Position numbers and translations under genes: made by a program. Of a stretch of DNA of 40,023 nucleotides, positions 17,444 through 24,634 are shown piece by piece. The stretch is from NCBI GenBank assembly GCA_964636865.1, contig CAZWVJ010000014.1:1-40023 (forward strand), in the 5' to 3' direction. How positions within the stretch are numbered: the stretch's first letter is position 1; every line of letters begins with the position of its first letter. This stretch comes from B1SED10-75 sp964636865. Lineage in GTDB: Bacteria > Bacillota > Dethiobacteria > DTU022 > PWGO01. The notes beneath the pieces are model-generated. The model saw nothing but the letters and a program-made list of their open reading frames with translations, was not told the DNA's origin and searched no databases.

Positions 17444-18214
17444 ATGACAAAAGCCATGTTGATTGATACAAGCCTTTGTATGGCATGCCGTGGTTGTCAG
17501 GCTGCTTGCAAGCAGTGGAACCAGCTGCCGGCGGAAGAAACTACTTTTGAGGGTACTTATGAAAATCCGCCTCATTTCTCCGGGCGCACCTGGATGAAGA
17601 TAGTTTTTAAGGAACATGATAATGGCAACGGGCAGTTCCAGTGGCTGTTTTCCAGACAAAGCTGCATGCACTGTAACGATGCCGGTTGCATGTTGGTATG
17701 CCCCAGTGGCGCTATTGAGAGAACAGAGATGGGTAGTGTGAAAGTAGACGAAAATAAATGCATCGGATGTAATTATTGTGTGAAGGCCTGCCCATTTAAT
17801 GTCATGGGTTTTGATCGCGATTTAAGTGTAGCCTCTAAGTGTACATTTTGTTTTGACCGTGTTTCCGGTGGTTATAAGCCTGCATGTGTAAGTGCTTGCT
17901 CTACCAATGCCCTGAAATCGGGAGATAGGGAAGATATAATAGAAGAAGCAGAAGAAAGGGTGGAAGAGCTGCAGGCAAACGGAAACCCTAAAGCTAATGT
18001 TTACGGATTGGATGAAGTAGGCGGCACGGGAATGATATATGTTCTGCAAGATTCTCCGGAAAAGTACGGGCTGCCGGAAGATCCGGAAGTACCGGTGACC
18101 GCCCGCTTCTGGAATTCGATATTCAGGCCTTTGCGCGTTTTGGTAGTCTTGGGGCTTGCTTTTGGCCTCTGGTCTAACCACTCGCGCAGCAAGAAATTGC
18201 AAAAAAAAGAATGA
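17444..18214 (+). CDS. fdhB: Formate dehydrogenase iron-sulfur subunit (membrane-anchored)
   Basis: 256 residues with four Cys clusters for [4Fe-4S] centres: CMACRGCQAAC near the start, CMHCNDAGCMLVC, CIGCNYCVKAC, and CTFC pairing with CVSAC. This is the FdnH/FdoH arrangement that wires the catalytic subunit to a membrane partner. A single hydrophobic helix near the C-terminus (about 230-244) followed by a basic tail is the anchor seen in FdnH. It lacks its own signal peptide, so it is probably exported bound to FdhA through the Tat system. The usual third subunit, cytochrome b556 (FdnI), is absent; rnfC and rnfD homologues follow instead, suggesting they take its place as electron acceptor. 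Confidence 0.93.
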   Translation: MTKAMLIDTSLCMACRGCQAACKQWNQLPAEETTFEGTYENPPHFSGRTWMKIVFKEHDNGNGQFQWLFSRQSCMHCNDAGCMLVCPSGAIERTEMGSVKVDENKCIGCNYCVKACPFNVMGFDRDLSVASKCTFCFDRVSGGYKPACVSACSTNALKSGDREDIIEEAEERVEELQANGNPKANVYGLDEVGGTGMIYVLQDSPEKYGLPEDPEVPVTARFWNSIFRPLRVLVVLGLAFGLWSNHSRSKKLQKKE

Positions 18215-18241
18215 TTAATATATGTTAAGGGAGGTGTGAAC

Positions 18242-19555
18242 ATGGAAGTTAAAACTTTTCAGGGCGGAGCTCATATACCACATTACAAGGTATATACGGA
18301 AGCAAAGCCTATTGAAAAATTGGCCGATCCGCCGGAAGTAATTATCCCCCTTTCCCAGCATTTGGGCGCTCCTAACAAGTCATTGGTTAAAGAAGGCGAT
18401 AAAGTTAAGGTGGGGCAAAAAATAGGAGATTCCGATGAATATATAAGTGCTCCGGTACATGCTAGTATATCGGGAACAGTTAAAGCCGTGGAGCCACGCT
18501 TAATTTACACGGGTGGAGAAGCTGAGTGTGTAGTTATTGAAGCCGACGGCGGCCCCCATGAATTTTCTCCGGAGGAAAATCGTGACCCGGAAAAAATGTC
18601 CAAGGAAGAGCTGATTGAAGCTATTAGAGAAGCAGGTTTAGTTGGCATGGGAGGTGCTGCATTTCCTACCCACGTTAATATAAATCAGAAGAAAGACATA
18701 GATACTCTGCTTTTGAACGGAGCAGAATGTGAGCCCTTCCTCACCTGTGATCACCGGGTCATGGTAGAGCAAGCAGAAAAATTGGTTGCCGGCGCCGAAA
18801 TCATAATGCGTTGTATCGGTGCTACTAAGTGTTTCATCGGCATAGAAGTTAATAAACCGGATGCCATCAAAGCTGTTGAAGAAAAAATATCCGATAAAAA
18901 GGGATTTGAAGTGGTACCCCTGGAAGTTAAATATCCACAGGGCTTTAAATCTCATTTGATCAAAGCTGTTACCGGACGTGATGTTCCTCGGGGAGCTCGT
19001 TCTGCAGATTTAGGATGTATTGTGCGAAATGTGGGTACAACCATTGCCGCTTATGAAGCAGCTGCTTATGGCAAACCTCTAATCGAAAGAGTTCTCACCG
19101 TGAGCGGTCCCGAAGTTCCCAAACCCGGTAATTACCTGGTAAAGGTGGGCGCGCCTGTTTATCACATTCTTCAGGAATGCCGTGTGGATGATCTCGAAAA
19201 CTCTAAAGTAGTGCTGGGAGGTCCTATGACCGGATTGGCGCAGATAGATTTAAATACTTCTATCGTTAAAAGCACTACCGGTATAGTGGTTCTTCCGCCG
19301 GAAATGGTAGAAGAAGAAATTACTTATAAAGACTGTGTTCGCTGCGGGAAATGCGTGGAGCATTGCCCTATGTGGCTCTATCCCAATGAAATAAGCATAT
19401 ATACTGAAGCAGAGGATTATGAAGCGGCACAGGAATGGGATCTTGATGATTGCATCGAATGTGGAATTTGTGCGTATGTTTGTCCGTCTTATCGTCCCAT
19501 TGTGCATTTTGTGCAGCGGGCGAAAGCGGATATAGAAAAAATGCAAAAAAAATAA
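18242..19555 (+). CDS. rnfC: RnfC-like electron transport subunit in the formate dehydrogenase operon
   Basis: In Rnf complexes RnfC is the peripheral cytoplasmic subunit that exchanges electrons with NAD(H). ATG 18242, seven bases after AGGGAGG, gives 437 residues (GTG 18236 overlaps the Shine-Dalgarno). The order is typical: FQGGAHIPHYK and a barrel-sandwich domain, the NuoF-like flavin/NADH fold with GLVGMGGAAFPTHVN, an SLBB-type segment, then two [4Fe-4S] motifs, Cys365/368/371/375 and Cys404/407/410/414. It lies 27 nt after fdhB and 17 nt before the rnfD homologue, with a terminator after the pair, so no rnfG, rnfE, rnfA or rnfB gene belongs to this operon. The homology is firm; its role here as a link between formate dehydrogenase and NAD(H) is an inference. 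Confidence 0.9.
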   Translation: MEVKTFQGGAHIPHYKVYTEAKPIEKLADPPEVIIPLSQHLGAPNKSLVKEGDKVKVGQKIGDSDEYISAPVHASISGTVKAVEPRLIYTGGEAECVVIEADGGPHEFSPEENRDPEKMSKEELIEAIREAGLVGMGGAAFPTHVNINQKKDIDTLLLNGAECEPFLTCDHRVMVEQAEKLVAGAEIIMRCIGATKCFIGIEVNKPDAIKAVEEKISDKKGFEVVPLEVKYPQGFKSHLIKAVTGRDVPRGARSADLGCIVRNVGTTIAAYEAAAYGKPLIERVLTVSGPEVPKPGNYLVKVGAPVYHILQECRVDDLENSKVVLGGPMTGLAQIDLNTSIVKSTTGIVVLPPEMVEEEITYKDCVRCGKCVEHCPMWLYPNEISIYTEAEDYEAAQEWDLDDCIECGICAYVCPSYRPIVHFVQRAKADIEKMQKK

Positions 19556-19572
19556 TTTGAAGGGAGTGAAAC

Positions 19573-20550
19573 ATGTATATGTCTAAGCCTGTATATACAC
19601 CCCCACCGCACCTAAAAGAAGAAGCAACGGTTTCGAATGCAATGCGCGATGTAATGATAGCGCTTATACCTATTGTTTTGGTGGCTGTGTATTTCTTCGG
19701 ACTTCCCGCTTTATTTACCATAGTGGTTTGTTTGGCTGCGGCGGCATTAACTGAATTGATATTCCGCAAAGCTATGAGCAAGAAACCTGCTTTGAATGAC
19801 TATAGCGCATTGCTAACGGGGTTGCTGGTTGCCTTATTGTTTCCGGCGACTACGCCCTGGTGGGAGGCTGCACTGGCTACCTTTATTGCGGTAGGCATAG
19901 TAAAAGAACTTATGGGCGGACTGGGATGGAACCGCTTTAACCCGGCCTTGCTGGGTAGGGTATCTGTGTTTCTGATTCCCAGCTTATATGCCTGGATAAA
20001 TACTCAATTTGCAGGTTTGCAGCCTGCTTTTGGTTCTGTAGATGTTGTGACTCAGGCCACTCCTTTGGCCATGATGCATCAGGGAATGGAGCTGCCGAGC
20101 TATCTTCAGTTGTTTTTGGCAAACCCCGGGGGAGCTATGGGCGAAGTATCTCCCTTAGCTTTACTACTGGGTGGAGCTTTCCTGGTGTATAAGAAGCATA
20201 TAAACTGGAAGCTGCCGGCTGTTATCATCGGGGTGGTGCTTTTATTGAGCCTGGTCCTTATGCCGGTTACCGGTATTGATCCCCTGCAGTATATCTTAAC
20301 CGGTGGCTTGTTCCTGGGAGCTATTTTCATGGCTACTGATTGGGTAACCAGTCCCATAACAGCTAAAGGCAAAATAATATTTGGTATCTGTATCGGTGTT
20401 CTAATTGTGGTGTTCCGCGGTATTGGCCCGGTTGAAGGTGTTGCTTTTGCCATTTTAATTATGAACGCATTTGTGCCGCTCATAGAAAGAGCAACGAAAC
20501 GGCCATCTTTCAGTGACCCTAAACCAGCACCTGCCGGAGCAGAAAAATAA
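19573..20550 (+). CDS. rnfD: RnfD-like membrane flavoprotein in the formate dehydrogenase operon
   Basis: 325 residues with about nine to ten hydrophobic segments. Family markers are GGLGWNRFNPALLGR (115-129) and VDVVTQATPLA, in which Thr163 is the expected attachment site of covalent FMN as in RnfD and NqrB. Such subunits carry electrons through the membrane and belong to the ion-translocating core of Rnf and Nqr. The gene is last in fdhA-fdhB-rnfC-rnfD, and a strong terminator follows at 20579-20608. Standing alone with RnfC it may be the membrane anchor and electron conduit for the exported formate dehydrogenase. Whether ions are moved is unknown, since the RnfA/RnfE partners are missing. 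Confidence 0.92.
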   Translation: MYMSKPVYTPPPHLKEEATVSNAMRDVMIALIPIVLVAVYFFGLPALFTIVVCLAAAALTELIFRKAMSKKPALNDYSALLTGLLVALLFPATTPWWEAALATFIAVGIVKELMGGLGWNRFNPALLGRVSVFLIPSLYAWINTQFAGLQPAFGSVDVVTQATPLAMMHQGMELPSYLQLFLANPGGAMGEVSPLALLLGGAFLVYKKHINWKLPAVIIGVVLLLSLVLMPVTGIDPLQYILTGGLFLGAIFMATDWVTSPITAKGKIIFGICIGVLIVVFRGIGPVEGVAFAILIMNAFVPLIERATKRPSFSDPKPAPAGAEK

Positions 20551-20578
20551 ACACATAAAAAAACGTTATTTCAAATCT

Positions 20579-20608
20579 AAAAACCTCTCCCTTCGGGGAG
20601 AGGTTTTT
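20579..20608 (+). terminator. Terminator of the fdhAB-rnfCD operon
   Basis: A perfect 13-bp stem (20579-20591 with 20596-20608) is capped by a UUCG tetraloop, with the T-run in the descending arm and more T after it. It is the strongest terminator in the window and closes the operon 28 nt after rnfD. Confidence 0.95.
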
Positions 20609-20801
20609 CTTTTAACTTTTTATATGTTCAAGAAAGAAGGACAAGTATGTGCATCTATCGAAATGTATAATACATAATTAATAATTATATGTCCTCTTAA
20701 AAAGTATTTAAGAAAATATTTTGCTTATTATCGCTATCAAAATAATTAGCTTCTAAAGGATGAAACAAAAAGACTTATAATTAAGAAAGAGGGAAATTTT
20801 C

Positions 20802-21041
20802 ATGTCCACAAAAACATGGGGTGAGCTACTCCGTTTTGGCGCTGTGATCGGGTGGACCCTGGTAATTTATCTTTGGGTGCAATTTGGCCTCTGGTATATA
20901 TTTGCTGCTTACCTGGGAATACATCTATCAGAAGCTTTTACGGTTGGCTTGAAGAAAGGGAAGGAAGCCGGGTTTTCCCTTCCGGATTCCTTTTTATATA
21001 CCTTCATTTTTGGGTTTACCTGGTGGCATTACCTGGAATAA
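20802..21041 (+). CDS. Small hydrophobic membrane protein of unknown function
   Basis: 79 residues with two or three hydrophobic stretches (FGAVIGWTLVIYLWVQFGLWYIFAAY split over about 12-37, and FLYTFIFGFTWWHYL at the end) and a short basic loop GLKKGKEAG between them. AAAGAGGG lies a normal distance before the ATG, so it is probably translated. No family was recognised. It stands between the fdh-rnf terminator and the hyp/iron-sulfur group, and a 110-bp inverted-repeat element begins two bases after its stop. A membrane partner for the neighbouring redox proteins is possible but unsupported. Confidence 0.65.
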   Translation: MSTKTWGELLRFGAVIGWTLVIYLWVQFGLWYIFAAYLGIHLSEAFTVGLKKGKEAGFSLPDSFLYTFIFGFTWWHYLE

Positions 21042-21043
21042 CT

Positions 21044-21153
21044 GCAAAAGGCAAGGGGACGGTTCCATTGCCTTGTAAGCCAAGTGGAAGGTTTGAGCGT
21101 CCCGTAGGGAAGCGAAGGCCGCGAGGCAAAAGAACCGTCCCCTTGCCTTTTGC
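21044..21153. repeat. 110-bp palindromic element with perfect 22-bp terminal inverted repeats (REP/MITE-like)
   Basis: The first 22 bases (21044-21065) and the last 22 (21132-21153) are exact reverse complements containing GGGGACGGTTC/GAACCGTCCCC. The GC-rich inside has smaller stems. It has no ORF of its own and begins two bases after a stop codon. The design resembles short repeats mobilised by REP-associated transposases or MITE-type elements. No second copy is seen in this window. Confidence 0.8.
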
Positions 21154-21192
21154 GTAAAAGTTTCGCTGTAGTGCTGGATAAAGGAGACTACT

Positions 21193-22092
21193 ATGGGAAA
21201 ACGTCCCCGCTGGTATCTTTGGGTATTGGCGCGAATTTGGAAATTATCTTATATAATACCGAATGTGCCTCTTTTAGGTAAACTCGCATTAAAAGCGAGA
21301 ACAGCCCAGGTTAAGCCGGGAAAATTTAATATATCCCATCTGCCGATTAACGCTGAAGTTCGGCCATTAAACACTCCTCTTCCCGTTGTTTTGTTGGAGG
21401 ATATTATTCGCAAATCCTCCCATCGGACCATTATTCGGCGCTGTACCTGCAGGGAGGCGAAAAGCTGCCAGTCTTACGATATGCACCTTGGATGTCTTCA
21501 TATTGGATCTGCAACCGCGGAAGAAGATCCTAACGTTGCCATGCATGTATCCATAGAAGAAGCTATAAATCACCTGCATAAAGCTGTAGAATCCGGGCTA
21601 ATACCGTTTATGGGCCATGCCGCCGGTGACAATACTATCTGGAACGTTTCTGCAGATCGGTCTTTCCTTACTGTATGTTTCTGCTGCCCTTGCTGCTGCA
21701 CCCTTCTCATAGGCTATAAATATTTGCCTCCTGAATCCAAAGATACTTTTTGCCGTCTGAAGGGAATATCGGTTTCTGTAGATGGTGATAGATGTATTGG
21801 TTGTGGGAAATGTGTGGAACAATGTTTCACCGGTGCTATAACCATAATTCAAGGAAAAGCTGTGCACGATGATTCCCTTTGTAAAGGCTGCGGCTTTTGT
21901 GCCGTAGTTTGTCCGCAGGAAGCCGTAGAGGTAAAAGTTGAAGATGTGGAATCAACAATGCTTGAACTTTATCACCGCATGGCCCGGCAGGTGGAAGATT
22001 TTCCATCAAACTTAAATCCCCCCGGAGTTAAGAATATAAGCTTAAATTCTTCTGGAGGGAAAGAAATTGGAAAAAACGCGGAAAAATATTAA
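21193..22092 (+). CDS. Cys-rich [4Fe-4S] dicluster protein, paralogue 1
   Basis: 299 residues. The C-terminal part is a two-cluster ferredoxin: Cys201/204/207/211 and Cys230/233/236/240. Upstream are two further Cys groups not explained by the ferredoxin fold: C84-x-C-x5-C-x8-C101 and the striking CFCCPCCC at 162-169. The N-terminal 35 residues are basic and amphipathic, and may touch the membrane. AAGGAG precedes ATG 21193. The second paralogue at 23434 has the same Cys spacing, and hypA-hypB lie between them, so a role in hydrogenase or another nickel or iron-sulfur redox system is suggested. The N-terminal Cys arrangement may bind a third cluster. No functional name can be given. Confidence 0.78.
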   Translation: MGKRPRWYLWVLARIWKLSYIIPNVPLLGKLALKARTAQVKPGKFNISHLPINAEVRPLNTPLPVVLLEDIIRKSSHRTIIRRCTCREAKSCQSYDMHLGCLHIGSATAEEDPNVAMHVSIEEAINHLHKAVESGLIPFMGHAAGDNTIWNVSADRSFLTVCFCCPCCCTLLIGYKYLPPESKDTFCRLKGISVSVDGDRCIGCGKCVEQCFTGAITIIQGKAVHDDSLCKGCGFCAVVCPQEAVEVKVEDVESTMLELYHRMARQVEDFPSNLNPPGVKNISLNSSGGKEIGKNAEKY

Positions 22093-22247
22093 AATAAGTA
22101 AGTAAATAAGAAAATTAAAAATAAAGCAAGCAAGGTCAGACGAAAAAGTATTAAATTTTTACCTGAAAAATTCCTAAATAATGGAGTTTCTATTGCATTT
22201 TATGACCCGAAATCAAACTGGAAGTCATATATAGGGAGGGCTTAAAC

Positions 22248-22595
22248 ATTCACGAACTGGCGGTTACGGAAAGTATTTTAAAGGTGGTCTTAAAACATGC
22301 CGAGGCAAGCAATGCTCAAAAAGTAGTAAGTGTGGATCTTAAAGTAGGAGAAATGCGTGATTTTGTAGAAGAATGGATGCAGTGGTATTTTGATTATTTA
22401 AGCAAAGGGACTGTGGCTGAAGAAAGTAAAATAAATGTGACCAAAATACCGGTTAAATTTCAATGTAAAGAGTGCGCGGAAAACTTTAATGCTGATGTCA
22501 GGGAAAAAGAAATATATTGTCCCTGCTGTGAAAGCAAGCAAGTTGAGCTTGTTTCCGGCACGGAGTTTTTTATCGAGAGTATAGGAGTGATTTAA
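22248..22595 (+). CDS. hypA: Nickel-insertion protein HypA, apparent AUU start
   Basis: Delivers Ni to [NiFe] hydrogenase with HypB. The frame is usually called from GTG 22284, but conserved coding continues upstream to ATT 22248, giving (M)HELAVTESILKVVLKHA. This includes His2, the Ni ligand in the invariant MHE start of HypA. No ATG, GTG or TTG lies there, and GGAGGG (22235-22240) is seven bases upstream of the ATT, so AUU appears to be the initiator (115 residues). The zinc site is CKEC and CPCC near 68-94. The gene ends one base before hypB. HypC, D, E and F and any hydrogenase genes are absent from this window. Confidence 0.9.
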   Translation: MHELAVTESILKVVLKHAEASNAQKVVSVDLKVGEMRDFVEEWMQWYFDYLSKGTVAEESKINVTKIPVKFQCKECAENFNADVREKEIYCPCCESKQVELVSGTEFFIESIGVI

Positions 22596-22596
22596 T

Positions 22597-23262
22597 ATGG
22601 ATCCCATAAAGTTTATAAATATCAAAGAAAATATTCTTTCCGATAATCAGAATCTTGCTCAGGAAATAAGGGAAGAATTACATGCTAAAAAAGTTTTTAT
22701 GTTGAATCTTATGGCTTCTCCCGGTGCGGGCAAAACAAGCCTCATTATAGAAACCATCCGCCGCCTTAAAACAGAATTCCGTATAGGTGTAATTGAAGGC
22801 GATATCGAATCTCAGGTTGATGCTACTCAGGTTTATGCCGAGGGGGTAACAACGGTTCAGCTGCGCACAGGTGGCCCCTGTCACCTGGATGCGCCCATGG
22901 TCAAAGCTGCTTTGGGCAGTATGAATCTGGAAGCCCTGGATTTGATTATTATAGAAAATGTCGGAAACCTGGTTTGCCCCGCAGAATTTGACACCGGTGC
23001 CGCCCGCAAAGTAATGATTCTAAGTGTTCCCGAAGGTGACGATAAGGTTATAAAATATCCTTTGATGTTTTCTGTCTGTGATGCTTTAATCTTAAATAAA
23101 ATAGACTACCTTGCCCTGGCTGACTTTAACAGGGAAAATTTCCGGGAACATGTCTACCGCCTTAACCCCCACATCCGGATATTTGAAGCCTCGTGCAAAA
23201 CCAGTGAAGGCTTAGATGCCTGGTGTGAATGGCTAAGAGCAGAAATAAAAGAAAATAACTAA
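22597..23262 (+). CDS. hypB: Hydrogenase nickel incorporation GTPase HypB
   Basis: 221-residue SIMIBI-class GTPase that powers Ni transfer with HypA. The P-loop is SPGAGKTS (41-48), followed by IEGDIESQVDA (switch I), the metal-binding GGPCHLDA (Cys and His at the dimer interface), IIENVGNLVCPAEFD and NKID as the guanine-specificity motif. There is no N-terminal His-rich storage tail or CxxCGC extension, so it is a minimal HypB. TAGGAG precedes the ATG, and the gene follows hypA by one base. With only hypAB present it could serve a [NiFe] hydrogenase encoded elsewhere or another Ni enzyme. Confidence 0.95.
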   Translation: MDPIKFINIKENILSDNQNLAQEIREELHAKKVFMLNLMASPGAGKTSLIIETIRRLKTEFRIGVIEGDIESQVDATQVYAEGVTTVQLRTGGPCHLDAPMVKAALGSMNLEALDLIIIENVGNLVCPAEFDTGAARKVMILSVPEGDDKVIKYPLMFSVCDALILNKIDYLALADFNRENFREHVYRLNPHIRIFEASCKTSEGLDAWCEWLRAEIKENN

Positions 23263-23363
23263 ACTAAAGTACGCTGTGTGTTAACTTGTTAACTTATTCA
23301 TAATTTCTAAGCTCCGGTTGACCAGTCTAAGCTTTAACTGGCTGTATTACTTTGCTTATAGAA

Positions 23364-23433
23364 GGGAGGAATGGCGATTCCTTTCCCACTTATGCTGTTG
23401 CTCAGAAGTGGGAGTATCCCCGCCTAAAAAAAG
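23364..23433 (+). repeat. Hairpin repeat ending at a start codon, copy 1
   Basis: GGGAGG (23364-23369) opens the element. GGCG (23373-23376) can pair with CGCC (23421-23424) around an inner 8-bp stem TCCCACTT/AAGTGGGA (23384-23391 with 23406-23413), and TAAAAAAAG leads to the ATG. A second copy lies at 36224-36294. Both flanks are conserved (about 15 of 17 and 24 of 26 positions). The inverted repeat and the GTGGGAGTATCC block resemble ends of IS200/IS605-type elements, but no transposase is nearby. Confidence 0.7.
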
Positions 23434-24258
23434 ATGAAACTATATAAGTATGGACCTCCCCATAAATTTGTCAAACTTGCTTTTAAGCTCGGTTGGCCTA
23501 TTACTAAATTGGGGAAAAAATGGAGTTCTCTTCCTGTTCTCAAGTGGATAATTAATCCTTTTTTCGCCTATCCGTATAATGAGGTAACTTATGTGCCCAT
23601 AAATGTAAAGGTAGACCCTCCTGAAAGCGTAACTATTCCCAATAGAGTGGTCAGGCGGGTTCTGGACCTGGCAGGGGAAATATTCATAGTAGATGAATGC
23701 TTGTGTCGGGGGCACACTAAATGCCGGGATTACCCCCGGGATGTAGGGTGTATGGTATTGGGCAGGGCAGTAGAACACATACATCCTTCTCACGGACGTA
23801 AAGTTACATTGGAGGAAGCCTACGCCCATGTGCAGAAAGCTGCCGATGCAGGGCTCATAGCCAGCATAGCTCATGTGTGGATTGATCCTTTAGCTTTTGG
23901 ATTACCTGATTTTGACAAACTTATGTTTATATGCTTCTGTGATGATTGCTGTTGCCTTTACCGCACTCATTTGGAAAAGCGCGGTCCAAACCTGGACAAG
24001 GCTTGCAAAGGGCTTCCCGGAATATCAATACACCTGGACCGGGATCTTTGCCAGGGATGTGGGAAATGTGCGGAATGGTGCTTTGTCCGGGCGATTAACA
24101 TGGAAAACGGCAAGCCTCAAATTGGACCAGATTGCCGCGGTTGCGGACGTTGTGTTGAAATATGTCCCCAAAATGTTCTAGAGCTTGACCTGGTAGAAGA
24201 AGAAATTCTTTTCCAAAGGATCAAGCAGCGCATAGAAAAAGTCGCAGATATTACTTGA
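23434..24258 (+). CDS. Cys-rich [4Fe-4S] dicluster protein, paralogue 2
   Basis: 274 residues, clearly related to the product of 21193-22092. It has the same C89-x-C-x5-C-x8-C106 motif, CFCDDCCC at 167-174 in place of CFCCPCCC, and two ferredoxin clusters at Cys206/209/212/216 and Cys234/237/240/244. The basic N-terminus has hydrophobic patches (WIINPFFAYPY). The start at ATG 23434 has no Shine-Dalgarno nearby; the preceding 70 bases are the hairpin repeat, which could bring an upstream GGGAGG close. It lies after hypB, probably in the same cluster. The function is unknown; electron transfer linked to hydrogenase or formate metabolism is an inference. Confidence 0.76.
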   Translation: MKLYKYGPPHKFVKLAFKLGWPITKLGKKWSSLPVLKWIINPFFAYPYNEVTYVPINVKVDPPESVTIPNRVVRRVLDLAGEIFIVDECLCRGHTKCRDYPRDVGCMVLGRAVEHIHPSHGRKVTLEEAYAHVQKAADAGLIASIAHVWIDPLAFGLPDFDKLMFICFCDDCCCLYRTHLEKRGPNLDKACKGLPGISIHLDRDLCQGCGKCAEWCFVRAINMENGKPQIGPDCRGCGRCVEICPQNVLELDLVEEEILFQRIKQRIEKVADIT

Positions 24259-24560
24259 AAAAGGTGAAATCATTGATATATTACCTTGCTAGCATTAAAA
24301 AGCCTTTCTGGTAGGTAATACTTGGGGCAGCAAGAACTGTAAAAACCAATTTTAACAAGAGAAATGCCAGTTGAAGCTTCTTGCTAAGTAGGGGATAAAA
24401 GACATTTAATAGTTTCTTCGGGAAAATACCCTGGATACCGGTCACTTCAAAATCTCTTTGATAAGTCTTTTTTTCTAAAAAGTGCTTTTCATAATTAAAC
24501 TTCCTGTATTTTTATAATTTCAGTGAAGGGATTTCTTCTTTTAGAAACGTTTGCTCCGAC
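24259..24560. other. Gene-free stretch before tsaE
   Basis: No credible ORF or tRNA. An 8-bp inverted repeat, TATTACCT (24279-24286) with AGGTAATA, encloses a second short stem, but no T-run follows. The start of a short direct repeat AACGTTTG (24546-24553, again 24600-24607) brackets the promoter that follows. Confidence 0.5.
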
Positions 24561-24589
24561 TTTTCAAAGATATCGCGATGGGATATAAT
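24561..24589 (+). promoter_or_regulatory. Probable promoter of the tsaE-tsaB-rimI-tsaD operon
   Basis: TTTTCA (24561-24566, 4 of 6 consensus bases), a 17-bp spacer and a perfect TATAAT (24584-24589). The expected start is near 24596, 39 nt before tsaE. Confidence 0.6.
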
Positions 24590-24634
24590 ACAGAACAAGA
24601 ACGTTTGTAACTAAATTATGGGAGATAAAGCAAG

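Noticed and set aside
20852..21157. 101-codon ORF overlapping the small membrane protein and the repeat
   Set aside because: It runs out of frame through the small gene and across the 110-bp inverted repeat; its C-terminal half is only translated repeat.
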